From Deltaproteobacteria bacterium (lineage in GTDB: Bacteria > Acidobacteriota > Thermoanaerobaculia > Multivoradales > JAHZIX01): a DNA stretch of 64,000 nt. The stretch covers positions 1 to 64,000 of the forward strand of contig JAHZIX010000004.1 of assembly GCA_022601195.1 (NCBI GenBank). Reading direction: 5' to 3'. Position numbers and translations under genes: made by a program. Below the pieces are notes generated by a model. That model was not told where the DNA came from. It saw only the letters and a program-made list of their open reading frames with translations, and searched no databases. Shown here piece after piece: positions 25,572 through 33,497 of this stretch (position 1 is its first letter; every line of letters starts with the position of its first letter).

Positions 25572-25690
25572 CCGGTGGTCTCCAATCGTCGAGACTCCGT
25601 CCCCCGGTGAATGAGGCCTCGCCCTCCTGGCCCGAACGCTCCTCCTCTGCGGCAACCGAATCCTCCGCCGCAGGAGGGTACGAGGTTCGG
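25572..25690 (+). pseudogene. Decayed second copy of the IPTL-CTERM coding end
   Basis: Sequence from about 25608 repeats the coding end at 25199-25273, 409 bases upstream. Read in the equivalent frame it gives SPIVETPSPGE, then a TGA where the intact gene has TGG (Trp of GEWG), then GLALLARTLLLCGNRILRRR. There is no start codon or open frame leading into it, so it is a remnant, either of a lost neighbouring IPTL-CTERM gene or of a local duplication. The terminator hairpin behind it is retained. Confidence 0.75.
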
Positions 25691-25742
25691 CTGCGCGGGG
25701 GGATCCGGGGGGACTCCCCGTGCAGTCGACCTCTTTTTCCTT
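25689..25742 (+). terminator. Second copy of the terminator hairpin, with compensating changes
   Basis: GGCTGCGCGGGG (25689-25700) pairs with CCCCGTGCAGTC (25716-25727), followed by CTCTTTTTCCTT. Relative to the first copy one C-G pair has become T-A, and the other changes exchange Watson-Crick and G-U pairs, so the 12-bp stem is fully preserved. Confidence 0.75.
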
Positions 25743-25824
25743 CCGAGGCAAAACATTTCTTACTTGGACTTGAGGAGCAGGGAGACAGCGTCGTCATCCT
25801 GCCCTAAGAGGACCTACTTACCAG

Positions 25825-25850
25825 CCAAGGGTGGCCAAGACCGCCCTTGG
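25825..25850 (-). terminator. Hairpin behind the small TPR-like gene (no T-run)
   Basis: CCAAGGGTGG (25825-25834) pairs with CCGCCCTTGG (25841-25850), one G-U pair, loop CCAAGA. It lies about 50 bases downstream of the minus-strand stop at 25900. Without a T-run, termination is only probable. Confidence 0.5.
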
Positions 25851-25899
25851 GGGCAGCCTTGAGGTCCACTTTCGGTGGTCGAGTCTGTGAGTTGGGAAA

Positions 25900-26301
25900 C
25901 TAAGCAAAAAGAGAGCTGGGAAAAGCCACCAAGGAAGCTGGCTTTTGAGAATCTTGAATCGTACTGAGAGTCCGGGAAACCGACTCGGATGCCGTGTCTC
26001 GGCCTAGAACTCGGTAGGACTCCGAGAGACTCCGAAGCAAGGTCAAAGCTGAATCTGTGTCGATGTCGGGTGCTTCGAGACCCTCTTGGTACCAATGGGC
26101 AGCCTTTTGAGGCTTCCCTAGGGAGCGATAGCAATCTCCCACAAAGGTGTAAAGGAATGCCATATCCCTCGGCGGCCCTTCCCCATCCACTTCGAAATCG
26201 AAGTCGCAGGGAGGCCTTCTTACGGCGGTCTCCACGTGGGAAAGGGCGCGGCGAAGGCCGTTCTCGTTTTCGTCTTCACAGGGAAGCCAGGTTTTCGACA
26301 T
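25900..26301 (-). CDS. Small TPR-like protein of unknown function
   Basis: 133 residues from the ATG at 26301 (MSKTWLPCEDENENG), which has AAGGAG five bases upstream; a GTG two codons earlier is less likely. Residues 50-80 read TFVGDCYRSLGKPQKAAHWYQEGLE, a good tetratricopeptide repeat, followed by a second weaker helical pair (LTLLRSLSESYRVLGRDTAS). There is no signal peptide or membrane segment, so it should be cytoplasmic. It is a single gene between the surface protein region and the polysaccharide cluster; no partner can be named. Confidence 0.7.
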   Translation of the reverse strand: MSKTWLPCEDENENGLRRALSHVETAVRRPPCDFDFEVDGEGPPRDMAFLYTFVGDCYRSLGKPQKAAHWYQEGLEAPDIDTDSALTLLRSLSESYRVLGRDTASESVSRTLSTIQDSQKPASLVAFPSSLFA

Positions 26302-26491
26302 GGGCACTCCTTAGCCTTAGAGACCTCCGGGACCCTCCATCGGGAGGGGACTATCAGTGCAATGATGTTAGGGAGCTGCTCAGTCGTTACCAATCGGTTC
26401 CTGACTGATATTGGTGTGCGACGGCATCGGACGGGTTGTCCGGAAAATTCCTACGCAGCATCGAGCCGAGAGGGAGATAGAATCGCCGCCC

Positions 26492-28354
26492 ATGCGTCGT
26501 CCCACCTCCTGGTCTGCTCGACCGAACCTTGCCCTCGCTGTTACCGCAGCGGCCATCGTGCTGGTTCCCTACGCCACGGTGGCTATGCAGTACCGGCGAG
26601 CACTGGAAACTCAGGCGGTAGCCATTCTTGGCCTCGTTCTTCTTTTGGCCGCTTCCGGTTGCCGCAAAGGAAGACTCCGGCAGCGCCTCCAAGAAGGGCC
26701 TTCCCTAGGTCTTGGGATCCTCTTCTGGGCGTTGGCCGCAGGGTTAGGGGGACTCGTGGGTCTCCTCGCCGGCAATGGGACTTCTCAGGTTCTGGGACAG
26801 GTTCTCTCTATCACCCTGCTGCCCCTAGGATTCCTGGCCGGCCGCTGGTCCCGCCGCGATGGCCGATCCCGGGAGGCCTTTCAAAAAGCGTTGATCACGG
26901 CGGTCTCCGTGGCCTCTATGGTGCACCTGATTCACTGGCTGTTAGCGACCATCTCAGGGCCTGCGCCTCAACGTCTGTTTTTCGCCAACGGCGTCAGCGT
27001 TGCGGGAGCAGCTCCCCTGGCGCTCCTCCTGCTCATCGGATCTGGAGAACAGGTTTTCCGTTCACCTTGGCTCCGTCGGGGAGTCTTGATACTGCTCACC
27101 GCCTACCTCCTGGGAAGCTCGGTGAGAGGTGCCTGGTTGGCGGTGGCTTTCGGTCTTTTTTCGTTGGCAGTCCTGCGCTGGCGGTATCGCCCTTCTGCGG
27201 TGCGGCGCTGGTTGGTTGTGGCGATGCTTCTCGCGGCCATGCTAGCCGGATTTCTCAGATTGACTCAATGGCTGGATGAGCCAAGGCCCTCCATTCTTCC
27301 CGAATCCAACCCCGTTGCCCTGAACCTCCTCCAATCCTCGGGGATTGGGTTCAAAGTCTTACCGGAAGACTTAGCAGAGCCAATCCTGGCTTGGAATCAC
27401 GACCTCAATCGGAAGAGTTGGATTCTGTCCCCTTTTCAACTGCCAACGGACCGTACCTATCGGCTCCGTGGCTGGATCCGAGGTGGCAGTAGCGGACAGG
27501 GATTTCTCGAGCTGGTTTGGCTCAACCAGGCAGGTATCAAGGTAGGCGCTATGACCGCGGCTGCCTGGCCTAGTGAAGATTGGCTGGCCGCAGAGACGAT
27601 CGGCAGAGCGCCCGCTGGCGCCACTCGAGGGGAGCTGATCGTTACCGGCATTGCCGCCACCAAGGGCACCTGGTCCCTGCGCAAGGTCGAGCTCGAGGAT
27701 CTAGGACCGGCTTACCTCTCACCTTGGCTCCGCCAAGGGACCTATTTGGCAAGCCGCCTCGGCTCCCTGACTCAGCCTCTGAGCGGTCGCCCCAGTGACC
27801 AACACCAGAATTCGGTACATTTCCGCATCGCGGAAAGTCGGCGGCTCATCTCCACCCTGAGATCCAGCAGCTTCGGCCAACTGCTCCTCGGCCATGGTCT
27901 TGGCGCAACGTTTCAGGTCGAAGATGAGGAAATGAACTACATCCACAACTTCTACCTTTTCCTGCTATTCAAGTTGGGGTGGGTCGGAACCCTGTTGGTG
28001 GCTGCATCGTTGTTCCTTTGGCTCGGGGCCCTGTTCCGAGGTATCGCAGATCCGAGAGCCGACGATATCCAGGCCACGGGCCAACGAAAAACCTTTCCGG
28101 AACGCCGGTTCTGCGCCGCCGCTTTGGCCGCTTGGCTGGCCTATCTGTTGTGGAGCTTTTCGTCGCCGGAAATTCTCGACTTCCGACTGGCGCCGCTGTG
28201 GGGTCTGCTGCTAGCGTTGATCCCCACATTCGACTCAGAGAAAGATCGTAGCCACTCAGCTACGGATGTTGGCACAGTCCCCCAAGGCGAGGTTTCCCAG
28301 GACACGGTCTCCGAGGACACGGTCTCCGAGAAAGATCGTGCCCCAGGAAGCTGA
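26492..28354 (+). CDS. O-antigen ligase/polymerase-type membrane protein (Wzy_C-like) with a large periplasmic insert
   Basis: 620 residues from the ATG at 26492 (GGGAG 15 bases upstream). About ten hydrophobic helices; the ligase/polymerase signature GHGLGATF followed by YIHNFYLFLLFKLGWVG (His near 485) is that of the Wzy_C family (WaaL ligases, PglL, Wzy). The periplasmic loop is unusually long (about 262-480) and contains a beta-rich stretch (YRLRGWIRGGSSGQGFLELV and TWSLRKVELEDL) that resembles a carbohydrate-binding jelly roll. The last 40 residues are cytoplasmic-looking and repetitive (VSQDTVSEDTVSEKD). It converges with the methyltransferase gene. It may ligate or polymerise the glycan built by the cluster, beside the separate Wzy at 41.9-43.1 kb. 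Confidence 0.8.
   Translation: MRRPTSWSARPNLALAVTAAAIVLVPYATVAMQYRRALETQAVAILGLVLLLAASGCRKGRLRQRLQEGPSLGLGILFWALAAGLGGLVGLLAGNGTSQVLGQVLSITLLPLGFLAGRWSRRDGRSREAFQKALITAVSVASMVHLIHWLLATISGPAPQRLFFANGVSVAGAAPLALLLLIGSGEQVFRSPWLRRGVLILLTAYLLGSSVRGAWLAVAFGLFSLAVLRWRYRPSAVRRWLVVAMLLAAMLAGFLRLTQWLDEPRPSILPESNPVALNLLQSSGIGFKVLPEDLAEPILAWNHDLNRKSWILSPFQLPTDRTYRLRGWIRGGSSGQGFLELVWLNQAGIKVGAMTAAAWPSEDWLAAETIGRAPAGATRGELIVTGIAATKGTWSLRKVELEDLGPAYLSPWLRQGTYLASRLGSLTQPLSGRPSDQHQNSVHFRIAESRRLISTLRSSSFGQLLLGHGLGATFQVEDEEMNYIHNFYLFLLFKLGWVGTLLVAASLFLWLGALFRGIADPRADDIQATGQRKTFPERRFCAAALAAWLAYLLWSFSSPEILDFRLAPLWGLLLALIPTFDSEKDRSHSATDVGTVPQGEVSQDTVSEDTVSEKDRAPGS
28301..28330 (+). repeat. 15-bp tandem repeat in the 3' end of the ligase-like gene
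   Basis: GACACGGTCTCCGAG occurs twice in tandem (28301-28315, 28316-28330), preceded by a degenerate third unit (GAGGTTTCCCAG). In frame it codes D-T-V-S-E repeats. Confidence 0.8.
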
Positions 28355-28395
28355 GTCCCCGGCGCCGACTCAGGAGACCGAATCCCAGGCGGGGC

Positions 28396-29154
28396 CTACT
28401 GACCGATGAGGCCGAGGAATTTTCCTTCGAACTCGAATACCTGCCACGGATCCTCACGCCCTTCCACGAGGTCGTGGAAAAAAGCATCGTCCTGAATATC
28501 ATCCATGAGTAAAACGCTATCCTTGTGGAGAAGGGATCTCACCGCCTCGTAAGCTCGGGCCCGGCCGGCGTAGCGCTTATCGGAATCGTAGTGAAAAAGG
28601 TCGATGCGCGAGACCTTCGAGGTGATTTCTGCCAACCCCGGTTGATCCCCTCGCTTGTGTAGTGTCCAACGATGTCTCAGGTGGTCTTCCACTAGCATCC
28701 CGATGAACCGTTCGGGATCCTCTAAGCGAAAATAAGGAAAATCTGTACTGTAGAGGTGACCCTCGCCGTTGCGCTCCAGAGCCTCCAGAATAGCCCGGGA
28801 GCTAAAGCCTGCTGCAACCCCTGTCTCGACCACTACTTGGGGCCGTCGCAACCGAGTAAAAAAATACAGCAACTCGTAATGGCCGCCCCCACCTAGGTGA
28901 ACACCTAGGGGTGCCAGCCGCTGCTTGGCCTCTACGCGGAGCTCCTCGGCAAATTGGAGACTCTCCTGCCAAAGAGCCTCGTCCAGGCTTTCGGCCAATG
29001 CCGCAGCGTCCCCGGATCGCTGCCGAGCCCACTCGGTCCACTTGGCGACATCGGGAGGATTGAAGAAGTCGACGACTCGCGTTCCCATTTTGCCGACCAT
29101 GACCGGGACGTAGCTTGGGTTGAAGAGATTTCTAACGATATTTCGCACTGACAT
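28396..29154 (-). CDS. Class I SAM-dependent methyltransferase (Methyltransf_24-like)
   Basis: 252 residues from the ATG at 29154, which has GGGAG eight bases upstream; a GTG five codons earlier is less likely. The Rossmann core starts at VVVETGVAAGFSSRAILEAL (motif I), then the LYSTDFPYF region, IDLFHYDSDKRYAGRARAYE and VLLMDDIQDDAFF with acidic residues at the strand ends. This matches the Methyltransf_24/cephalosporin-hydroxylase-like group often found in polysaccharide loci, where members O-methylate sugars. It is last in the operon behind the dehydratase (42-base gap). The N-terminal 80 residues are helical and specific to this protein. Confidence 0.82.
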   Translation of the reverse strand: MSVRNIVRNLFNPSYVPVMVGKMGTRVVDFFNPPDVAKWTEWARQRSGDAAALAESLDEALWQESLQFAEELRVEAKQRLAPLGVHLGGGGHYELLYFFTRLRRPQVVVETGVAAGFSSRAILEALERNGEGHLYSTDFPYFRLEDPERFIGMLVEDHLRHRWTLHKRGDQPGLAEITSKVSRIDLFHYDSDKRYAGRARAYEAVRSLLHKDSVLLMDDIQDDAFFHDLVEGREDPWQVFEFEGKFLGLIGQ

Positions 29155-29196
29155 TGGGGAAACTCCCACTAAAGCTGAACAAACGGCGATGACCGT

Positions 29197-31170
29197 TCAG
29201 GATGAACTTGAAGGAGAAGAAGCGCTCGTCCGATAGGCCTTCTCAGCCTGCTCAGAGAGGTTCTTCGCATAGGACGGGACGAGGGATTCCAAAGTAGCTA
29301 GGGTCGATTCTCGGTCTTCTTCCTGAGCTGCTTTTATCATCCAAAGGAGACGATCTGCCAGGTCTACAGGCGGAGGGGAACTCTCGGCGACTAGGATCTT
29401 CTCGTCGATCTTTCTGGTCTTCCCTTCCTCGTCGGTCAGCAACTCCTCGAAGAGCTTCTCACCCGGCCGCAGCCCGGTGAACTCGATACCGATTTCCAGC
29501 TCCGGGGTTTTCCCTGACATCGTGATCATGTGACGAGCGAGGTCGAGAATGCGGATCTGGGATCCCATTTCTAAGATGCACAGCTCTCCGTAGTTGCCGT
29601 AGGCTGCTCGTAACACCAACCCAACCGCTTCGCTGATGGTCATGAAATAACGCCGGACTTCCGGGTGAGTCACCGTCACGGGACCACCAGCCGCGATCTG
29701 CTCTCGAAACAGCGGCACCACAGAGCCTGCAGAGTTGAGTACATTGCCGAAGCGCACCGCCGAGAATCGAGTCTTGGACCGCCGCGCCAGATCTCTCACC
29801 AGCATCTCCCCAACCCGCTTGGTCGCTCCCATGATGCTCGAAGGGCGAACCGCTTTGTCGGTAGAAATGAAAACGAAACGCTCAGCGGCAAAACGGTCCG
29901 TAGCTAGGGCGACATTGCGGGTCCCCATGACGTTGTTCTTCACAGCCTCGCATGGCGCCCGCTCCATGAGCGGCACGTGCTTGTGAGCCGCAGCGTGAAA
30001 GACATCCTGGGGGCGATGCTGCCGAAACAACGTCTCGATACGACTGGCGTCGCGGACGTCTCCCACTTCGGCAAAGATCTTCGATTGAGGATATTCCCGT
30101 TCCAATCGCCGCTTCATGAAATAGAGGCCGTTCTCATTGAGATCGACGATGATGAGTTTGCTAATGCCTCGCTCCAATAGCTGGCAGCAGATTTCGCTGC
30201 CGATGGAGCCGGCTCCTCCAGTCACCAGGGCACAACGACCGGCGACCAAGAAGGCCTCTTCGCTGGGGGAAAATTTCACCGTATCTCGAGGGAGCAGATC
30301 TTCCGGAGACAGATCCTGCAACATGGAGGAAGCTTGACGATCTTGGAAATAGATAAAGGACACTGGCAGAATCTTGAATCTCACCTTGAGATCTGCGCAC
30401 AGAGAGAGAATCTCCCGCACTTTCTCCGCCGGCAAGCGAGGTATGGCGATCAGCAGCTTGCCAACGCTATGAGTCCGTACCACTTCCGGCAGGTCCGAGA
30501 CGGCACCGAAGACCGGCACGCCACCCACGATGGTTCCCCGCTTGGCGGCATCGTCATCGACGAAACCTAGGACCCGATAGGAGTGTTCCTGGGACCGACG
30601 GAGGTCTCGAAGCAGCATTTCTCCAGCTGCGCCAGCTCCCACGATCAGGGTTCGCTGAACATCCTCTCGACGGGCTCGCGTTCGGTCAGCCTGATAGAGC
30701 CAAGCCAACCGGGGAGTGAATCGAATTCCAGCGACAATCGCGGTGGTCAACAAGAGCTCGAGAGCGACCACGGATCGCGGCGGTCCGGTGGGGCGTAGCA
30801 AATAGACGCCCAACATGAACAGGCCGGTACCGAACAAGCAACTGGTGACGACTCGAGCACCATCCGTCAAGCCAGAGAACCGAAACGACCAGCGATGTAC
30901 TCGGAATAAGTAGGTGGAAACAACCCGGGCCAAGATCAGCAGCATTGCCAATGGAGGTATGGCCGCCAACCAGACCTCTGGAACGGTCCCCTCGAAGCGC
31001 AACAGCATCGCCGTCCACAGACTGAGGAAAGCTACCGCGCCATCGAATAACAGCAGCATTAACCTCCTCAGAGGAGAACTCTCAATGGCTGCTCGAATGA
31101 GGGATTTCCCTTCCTTGGGAGGGTGCTCCTCGACGGAACAATCTCCGTTAGGGACTTCAGGTGGATTCAC
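29197..31170 (-). CDS. Membrane-bound UDP-HexNAc 4,6-dehydratase (WbpM/CapD family)
   Basis: 657 residues, full length for WbpM/PglF-type enzymes. The start is a GTG at 31170 with GAGG seven bases upstream. Four transmembrane helices (about 38-150) are followed by a CoA-binding-like nucleotide domain (TLIVGAGAAGEMLLRDL) and the SDR catalytic domain (LVTGGAGSIGSEI near 315, HAAAHKHVPLME, FISTDKAVRPSSIMGATKR, RFGNVLNSAGSVVPLF). Such enzymes convert UDP-GlcNAc to UDP-4-keto-6-deoxy sugar. The aminotransferase gene 19 bases upstream would then add the 4-amino group. A Ser-rich tail (SASSPSSSS) ends the protein. Confidence 0.93.
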   Translation of the reverse strand: MNPPEVPNGDCSVEEHPPKEGKSLIRAAIESSPLRRLMLLLFDGAVAFLSLWTAMLLRFEGTVPEVWLAAIPPLAMLLILARVVSTYLFRVHRWSFRFSGLTDGARVVTSCLFGTGLFMLGVYLLRPTGPPRSVVALELLLTTAIVAGIRFTPRLAWLYQADRTRARREDVQRTLIVGAGAAGEMLLRDLRRSQEHSYRVLGFVDDDAAKRGTIVGGVPVFGAVSDLPEVVRTHSVGKLLIAIPRLPAEKVREILSLCADLKVRFKILPVSFIYFQDRQASSMLQDLSPEDLLPRDTVKFSPSEEAFLVAGRCALVTGGAGSIGSEICCQLLERGISKLIIVDLNENGLYFMKRRLEREYPQSKIFAEVGDVRDASRIETLFRQHRPQDVFHAAAHKHVPLMERAPCEAVKNNVMGTRNVALATDRFAAERFVFISTDKAVRPSSIMGATKRVGEMLVRDLARRSKTRFSAVRFGNVLNSAGSVVPLFREQIAAGGPVTVTHPEVRRYFMTISEAVGLVLRAAYGNYGELCILEMGSQIRILDLARHMITMSGKTPELEIGIEFTGLRPGEKLFEELLTDEEGKTRKIDEKILVAESSPPPVDLADRLLWMIKAAQEEDRESTLATLESLVPSYAKNLSEQAEKAYRTSASSPSSSS

Positions 31171-31189
31171 AGATCAACCTCAATCTCAC

Positions 31190-32326
31190 TCAATCTCGCC
31201 GGTCGGCGAGAGCTTCTTCCAAGGCGCTCGCCACCCGCTCTACCTGAGCCTCCGAGAGGCGGTTGTGGAACGGCAAGGCCAAAGTGCGAGCCGCGACATC
31301 TTCGGTCACCGGCAAAGATCCCTCCTCGGGTGCCCATTGGGCGGCACAGGGCTGACGATGAATTGGCGAAAAATAGGCCCGGCTAGGTACGCCGTGGGTC
31401 TTCAGGGTGCGCACGATCTCATCTCGTTGGATCCCTTCGTCCAAGGTCACGACGTAGACAAACCAGCTCATACGAACATCGGGTTCGACTACCGGTGGTT
31501 TGATTCCTTCGACCTTGGCGAGGCGCTGAGTATACATGTGGGCGACCTGTTCACGTAGCGCCATGAACCGATCGAGGCGCGCCAGCTGAGAACGACCCAA
31601 GGCGGCATTGAGCTCACTCATGCGGTAGTTGAACCCGAGACGAGGATGCTCGAGCCAAGCTCCCATCTCTCCACGGCCCTGATTGCGCAGGCTTCGGGCC
31701 AGGGAAGCTATCTGAGGATCGTCGGTGACCAGCATCCCTCCCTCACCCGTGGTGATCTGCTTGTTGGGATAGAAAGCAAAGGTCGACACGTCGGCCAAAG
31801 AACCCAGCTTGCGCCCTTGGTACTCCGCCCCAAGGGCCTCACAGGAATCGTCGATCAGACGCAGACCATGGCGCTGGGCGATCTCCAGAAGCTCACCCCA
31901 GGGAGCCGGGTGACCAAATACATCGACCACCATGATTCCTTTGGTGCGGGGAGTCAGAGCTGCTTCGACGCATTGAGGGTCGAGGCAAAATGTCCTTGGG
32001 TCGATGTCGACAAAGACGGGAGTGACCCCTTCGTAGAGCAGCGCGTTGACCGAGGCCACGAAGGTGAAGGAAGGCACCAACACCTCATCCCCGGGCCCCC
32101 ATCCCAAGGCCCTGACGGCGATATGTAGCGCTGCCGTACCGGAGCTCACCGCGACCCCAAAGCGGGCATCAACCCTTTGGGCCAGCTCTTCCCCGAAAGC
32201 CTCCGCTTCTGGTCCAAGAGCCAAACGACCGGAGCGAAGAACGTTTAGAACTGCCTGAATATCGGACTCATCGAGCTCCGACCCAGCCATCGGCAGCTCC
32301 ATCGAAGTCTGCACTGTCACCAACAT
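31190..32326 (-). CDS. DegT/DnrJ/EryC1-type PLP sugar aminotransferase
   Basis: 378 residues. PLP-binding features: SSGTAALHIAVRALG, LIDDSCEALGAEYQGRK (Asp pair near 159-160) and Lys189 in FYPNKQITTGEGG, plus GFNYRMSELNAALGRSQL. The family transfers amino groups to keto-sugars; with the 4,6-dehydratase directly downstream it should make a UDP-4-amino-4,6-dideoxy-HexNAc (bacillosamine or viosamine type). The ATG at 32326 has AAGGAG only three bases away; a second ATG at the MELPMAG segment is also possible. First gene of the three-gene operon, divergent from the strong promoter of the small secreted protein. Confidence 0.92.
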   Translation of the reverse strand: MLVTVQTSMELPMAGSELDESDIQAVLNVLRSGRLALGPEAEAFGEELAQRVDARFGVAVSSGTAALHIAVRALGWGPGDEVLVPSFTFVASVNALLYEGVTPVFVDIDPRTFCLDPQCVEAALTPRTKGIMVVDVFGHPAPWGELLEIAQRHGLRLIDDSCEALGAEYQGRKLGSLADVSTFAFYPNKQITTGEGGMLVTDDPQIASLARSLRNQGRGEMGAWLEHPRLGFNYRMSELNAALGRSQLARLDRFMALREQVAHMYTQRLAKVEGIKPPVVEPDVRMSWFVYVVTLDEGIQRDEIVRTLKTHGVPSRAYFSPIHRQPCAAQWAPEEGSLPVTEDVAARTLALPFHNRLSEAQVERVASALEEALADRRD

Positions 32327-32395
32327 GGACTCCTTGGAAAACAATCAACACAACACAAATCTGACTAGCGGGACCAAATATATAGTGCGGAAGTC

Positions 32396-32424
32396 TTGAA
32401 CTCAAAAACCGCCTGACCTATAAT
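32396..32424 (+). promoter_or_regulatory. Near-consensus sigma-70 promoter of the small secreted protein
   Basis: TTGAAC (32396-32401), a 17-base spacer and TATAAT (32419-32424): five of six and six of six consensus bases at ideal spacing. It is the best promoter seen in the window and leaves an untranslated leader of about 85 bases. Confidence 0.85.
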
Positions 32425-32460
32425 CAAATCGCACTGCATGGTATCATGTCGAAGTTCTGT

Positions 32461-32494
32461 GGTAGGACTACCGCGACAACGCGGAACCTTTTTT
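32461..32494 (+). promoter_or_regulatory. Structured leader with terminator-like hairpin
   Basis: Between the promoter and the ATG at 32518 lie GGTA-GGAC-TACC (32461-32472) and CCGCG-ACAA-CGCGG (32471-32484), the latter followed by AACC and six T (32489-32494). The two stems share two bases, so they exclude each other at the edge. This looks like an attenuator or an mRNA-stabilising leader. Confidence 0.55.
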
Positions 32495-32517
32495 GAGACA
32501 CTTGGAGGAAGCTTCCT

Positions 32518-33162
32518 ATGTCAAAACGTAATCTGATGATCGCTATCGCCGCTATCCTTGTTCTTGGGGCTTCTCCCATCTTCGCGAGCACTCTCGCGGT
32601 GACCAACGCCGCGGCGATGACCGGGTCCTTCGGCCTGGAGATCACCGTTGATGGCACCCCGAACACCATCGCCTTGGTCGAGGCTCGCGGCTCCGCTGGT
32701 GCCGGCCCGACCCAAGAGACCCATCACCTGGCCCGCTTCGAGTACGACCCGAACGGCTTGACCATGAACAATGTGACCTGGTTCCAGCTGTTCAACCTGC
32801 GTGGTCAGAACATCGTTGCTCCCGGTGAGATCTCCATCTCCCGGATCTACACGATCCGCAAGAACAACTTGTACCGCCTGTATGCCATGTGCAAGTTCAA
32901 CAACAACGTTGAGCGTTACACCACCCGCATCAACGTCAGCGGTCCTGTCACCGTCGAGCTCGACTGGACTGCCGGTACCCTCGCTGACCCCAACAACGGC
33001 TGCTGCCTGACGGTTGTTGGCTCCGGTACCGTCTGCCGCAACGATGTCAACAACTCTGCCCATCGCATCGATGCTGCGCGCCTTGGCTTGGTTGGTAACG
33101 ATGGCCTGCTGCTGCCGAACGCAGGCTCCTACTATCTCGACACTTACGAGTCTTTCCGCTAA
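32518..33162 (+). CDS. Small secreted protein of unknown function, predicted highly expressed
   Basis: 214 residues with a clear Sec signal (MSKRNLMIAIAAILVLGASP, cleavage after IFA). The mature part of about 190 residues is beta-rich (GSFGLEITVDG, HHLARFEYDPNGL, YRLYAMCKFNNNVERY) with four Cys, including an adjacent pair in NNGCCLTVVGSG. I do not recognise the family. Asn is almost always AAC and Arg CGT/CGC, codon choices more biased than in neighbours. With a near-consensus promoter, GGAGG nine bases from the ATG and a strong terminator, this points to an abundant extracellular or matrix protein. It sits alone on the plus strand between the two minus-strand polysaccharide operons. Confidence 0.85.
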   Translation: MSKRNLMIAIAAILVLGASPIFASTLAVTNAAAMTGSFGLEITVDGTPNTIALVEARGSAGAGPTQETHHLARFEYDPNGLTMNNVTWFQLFNLRGQNIVAPGEISISRIYTIRKNNLYRLYAMCKFNNNVERYTTRINVSGPVTVELDWTAGTLADPNNGCCLTVVGSGTVCRNDVNNSAHRIDAARLGLVGNDGLLLPNAGSYYLDTYESFR

Positions 33163-33218
33163 AAAGAGCGATTTCTACCGCAGGAAATCAAAGGCGACGG
33201 CTGTAGCGCCAAATTAGG

Positions 33219-33255
33219 AAAAGCCCGCATGGTTCGCCATCGCGGGCTTTTTTTT
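33219..33255 (+). terminator. Strong intrinsic terminator of the small secreted protein gene
   Basis: GCCCGC (33223-33228) and ATGG (33229-33232), loop TTCG, CCAT (33237-33240), one bulged C, GCGGGC (33242-33247), then eight T (33248-33255). The UUCG loop makes this an especially stable hairpin. Confidence 0.95.
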
Positions 33256-33497
33256 CGTCCCTCTTACCACTAGATGAGGTGAGGTTCTCGCCAAGGAGAG
33301 GCCCAGAAACCTCCCTAGATGTCTTCTCTCTCCTACCCGACCTCTTCTTCTCCAGAGCAAAAAGTCTAGCCAAGCTTGCCTAGCAGATATCTCAATTGGG
33401 TGAGTCTATGAAAACCGACTTGCGGTCTTGACAGCGGGACAGGCCCGCTGCGAGGGTGGTGTGGGTTAAGGTTGAGCGGGTAGCCGTCGAGGCAGGG
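33256..33497. other. Gap behind the main polysaccharide operon, nothing recognised
   Basis: The 335-base space between the secreted-protein gene and the asnB stop holds the terminator at 33219-33255 and no further gene. No T-run hairpin for the minus-strand operon is visible. Confidence 0.5.
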
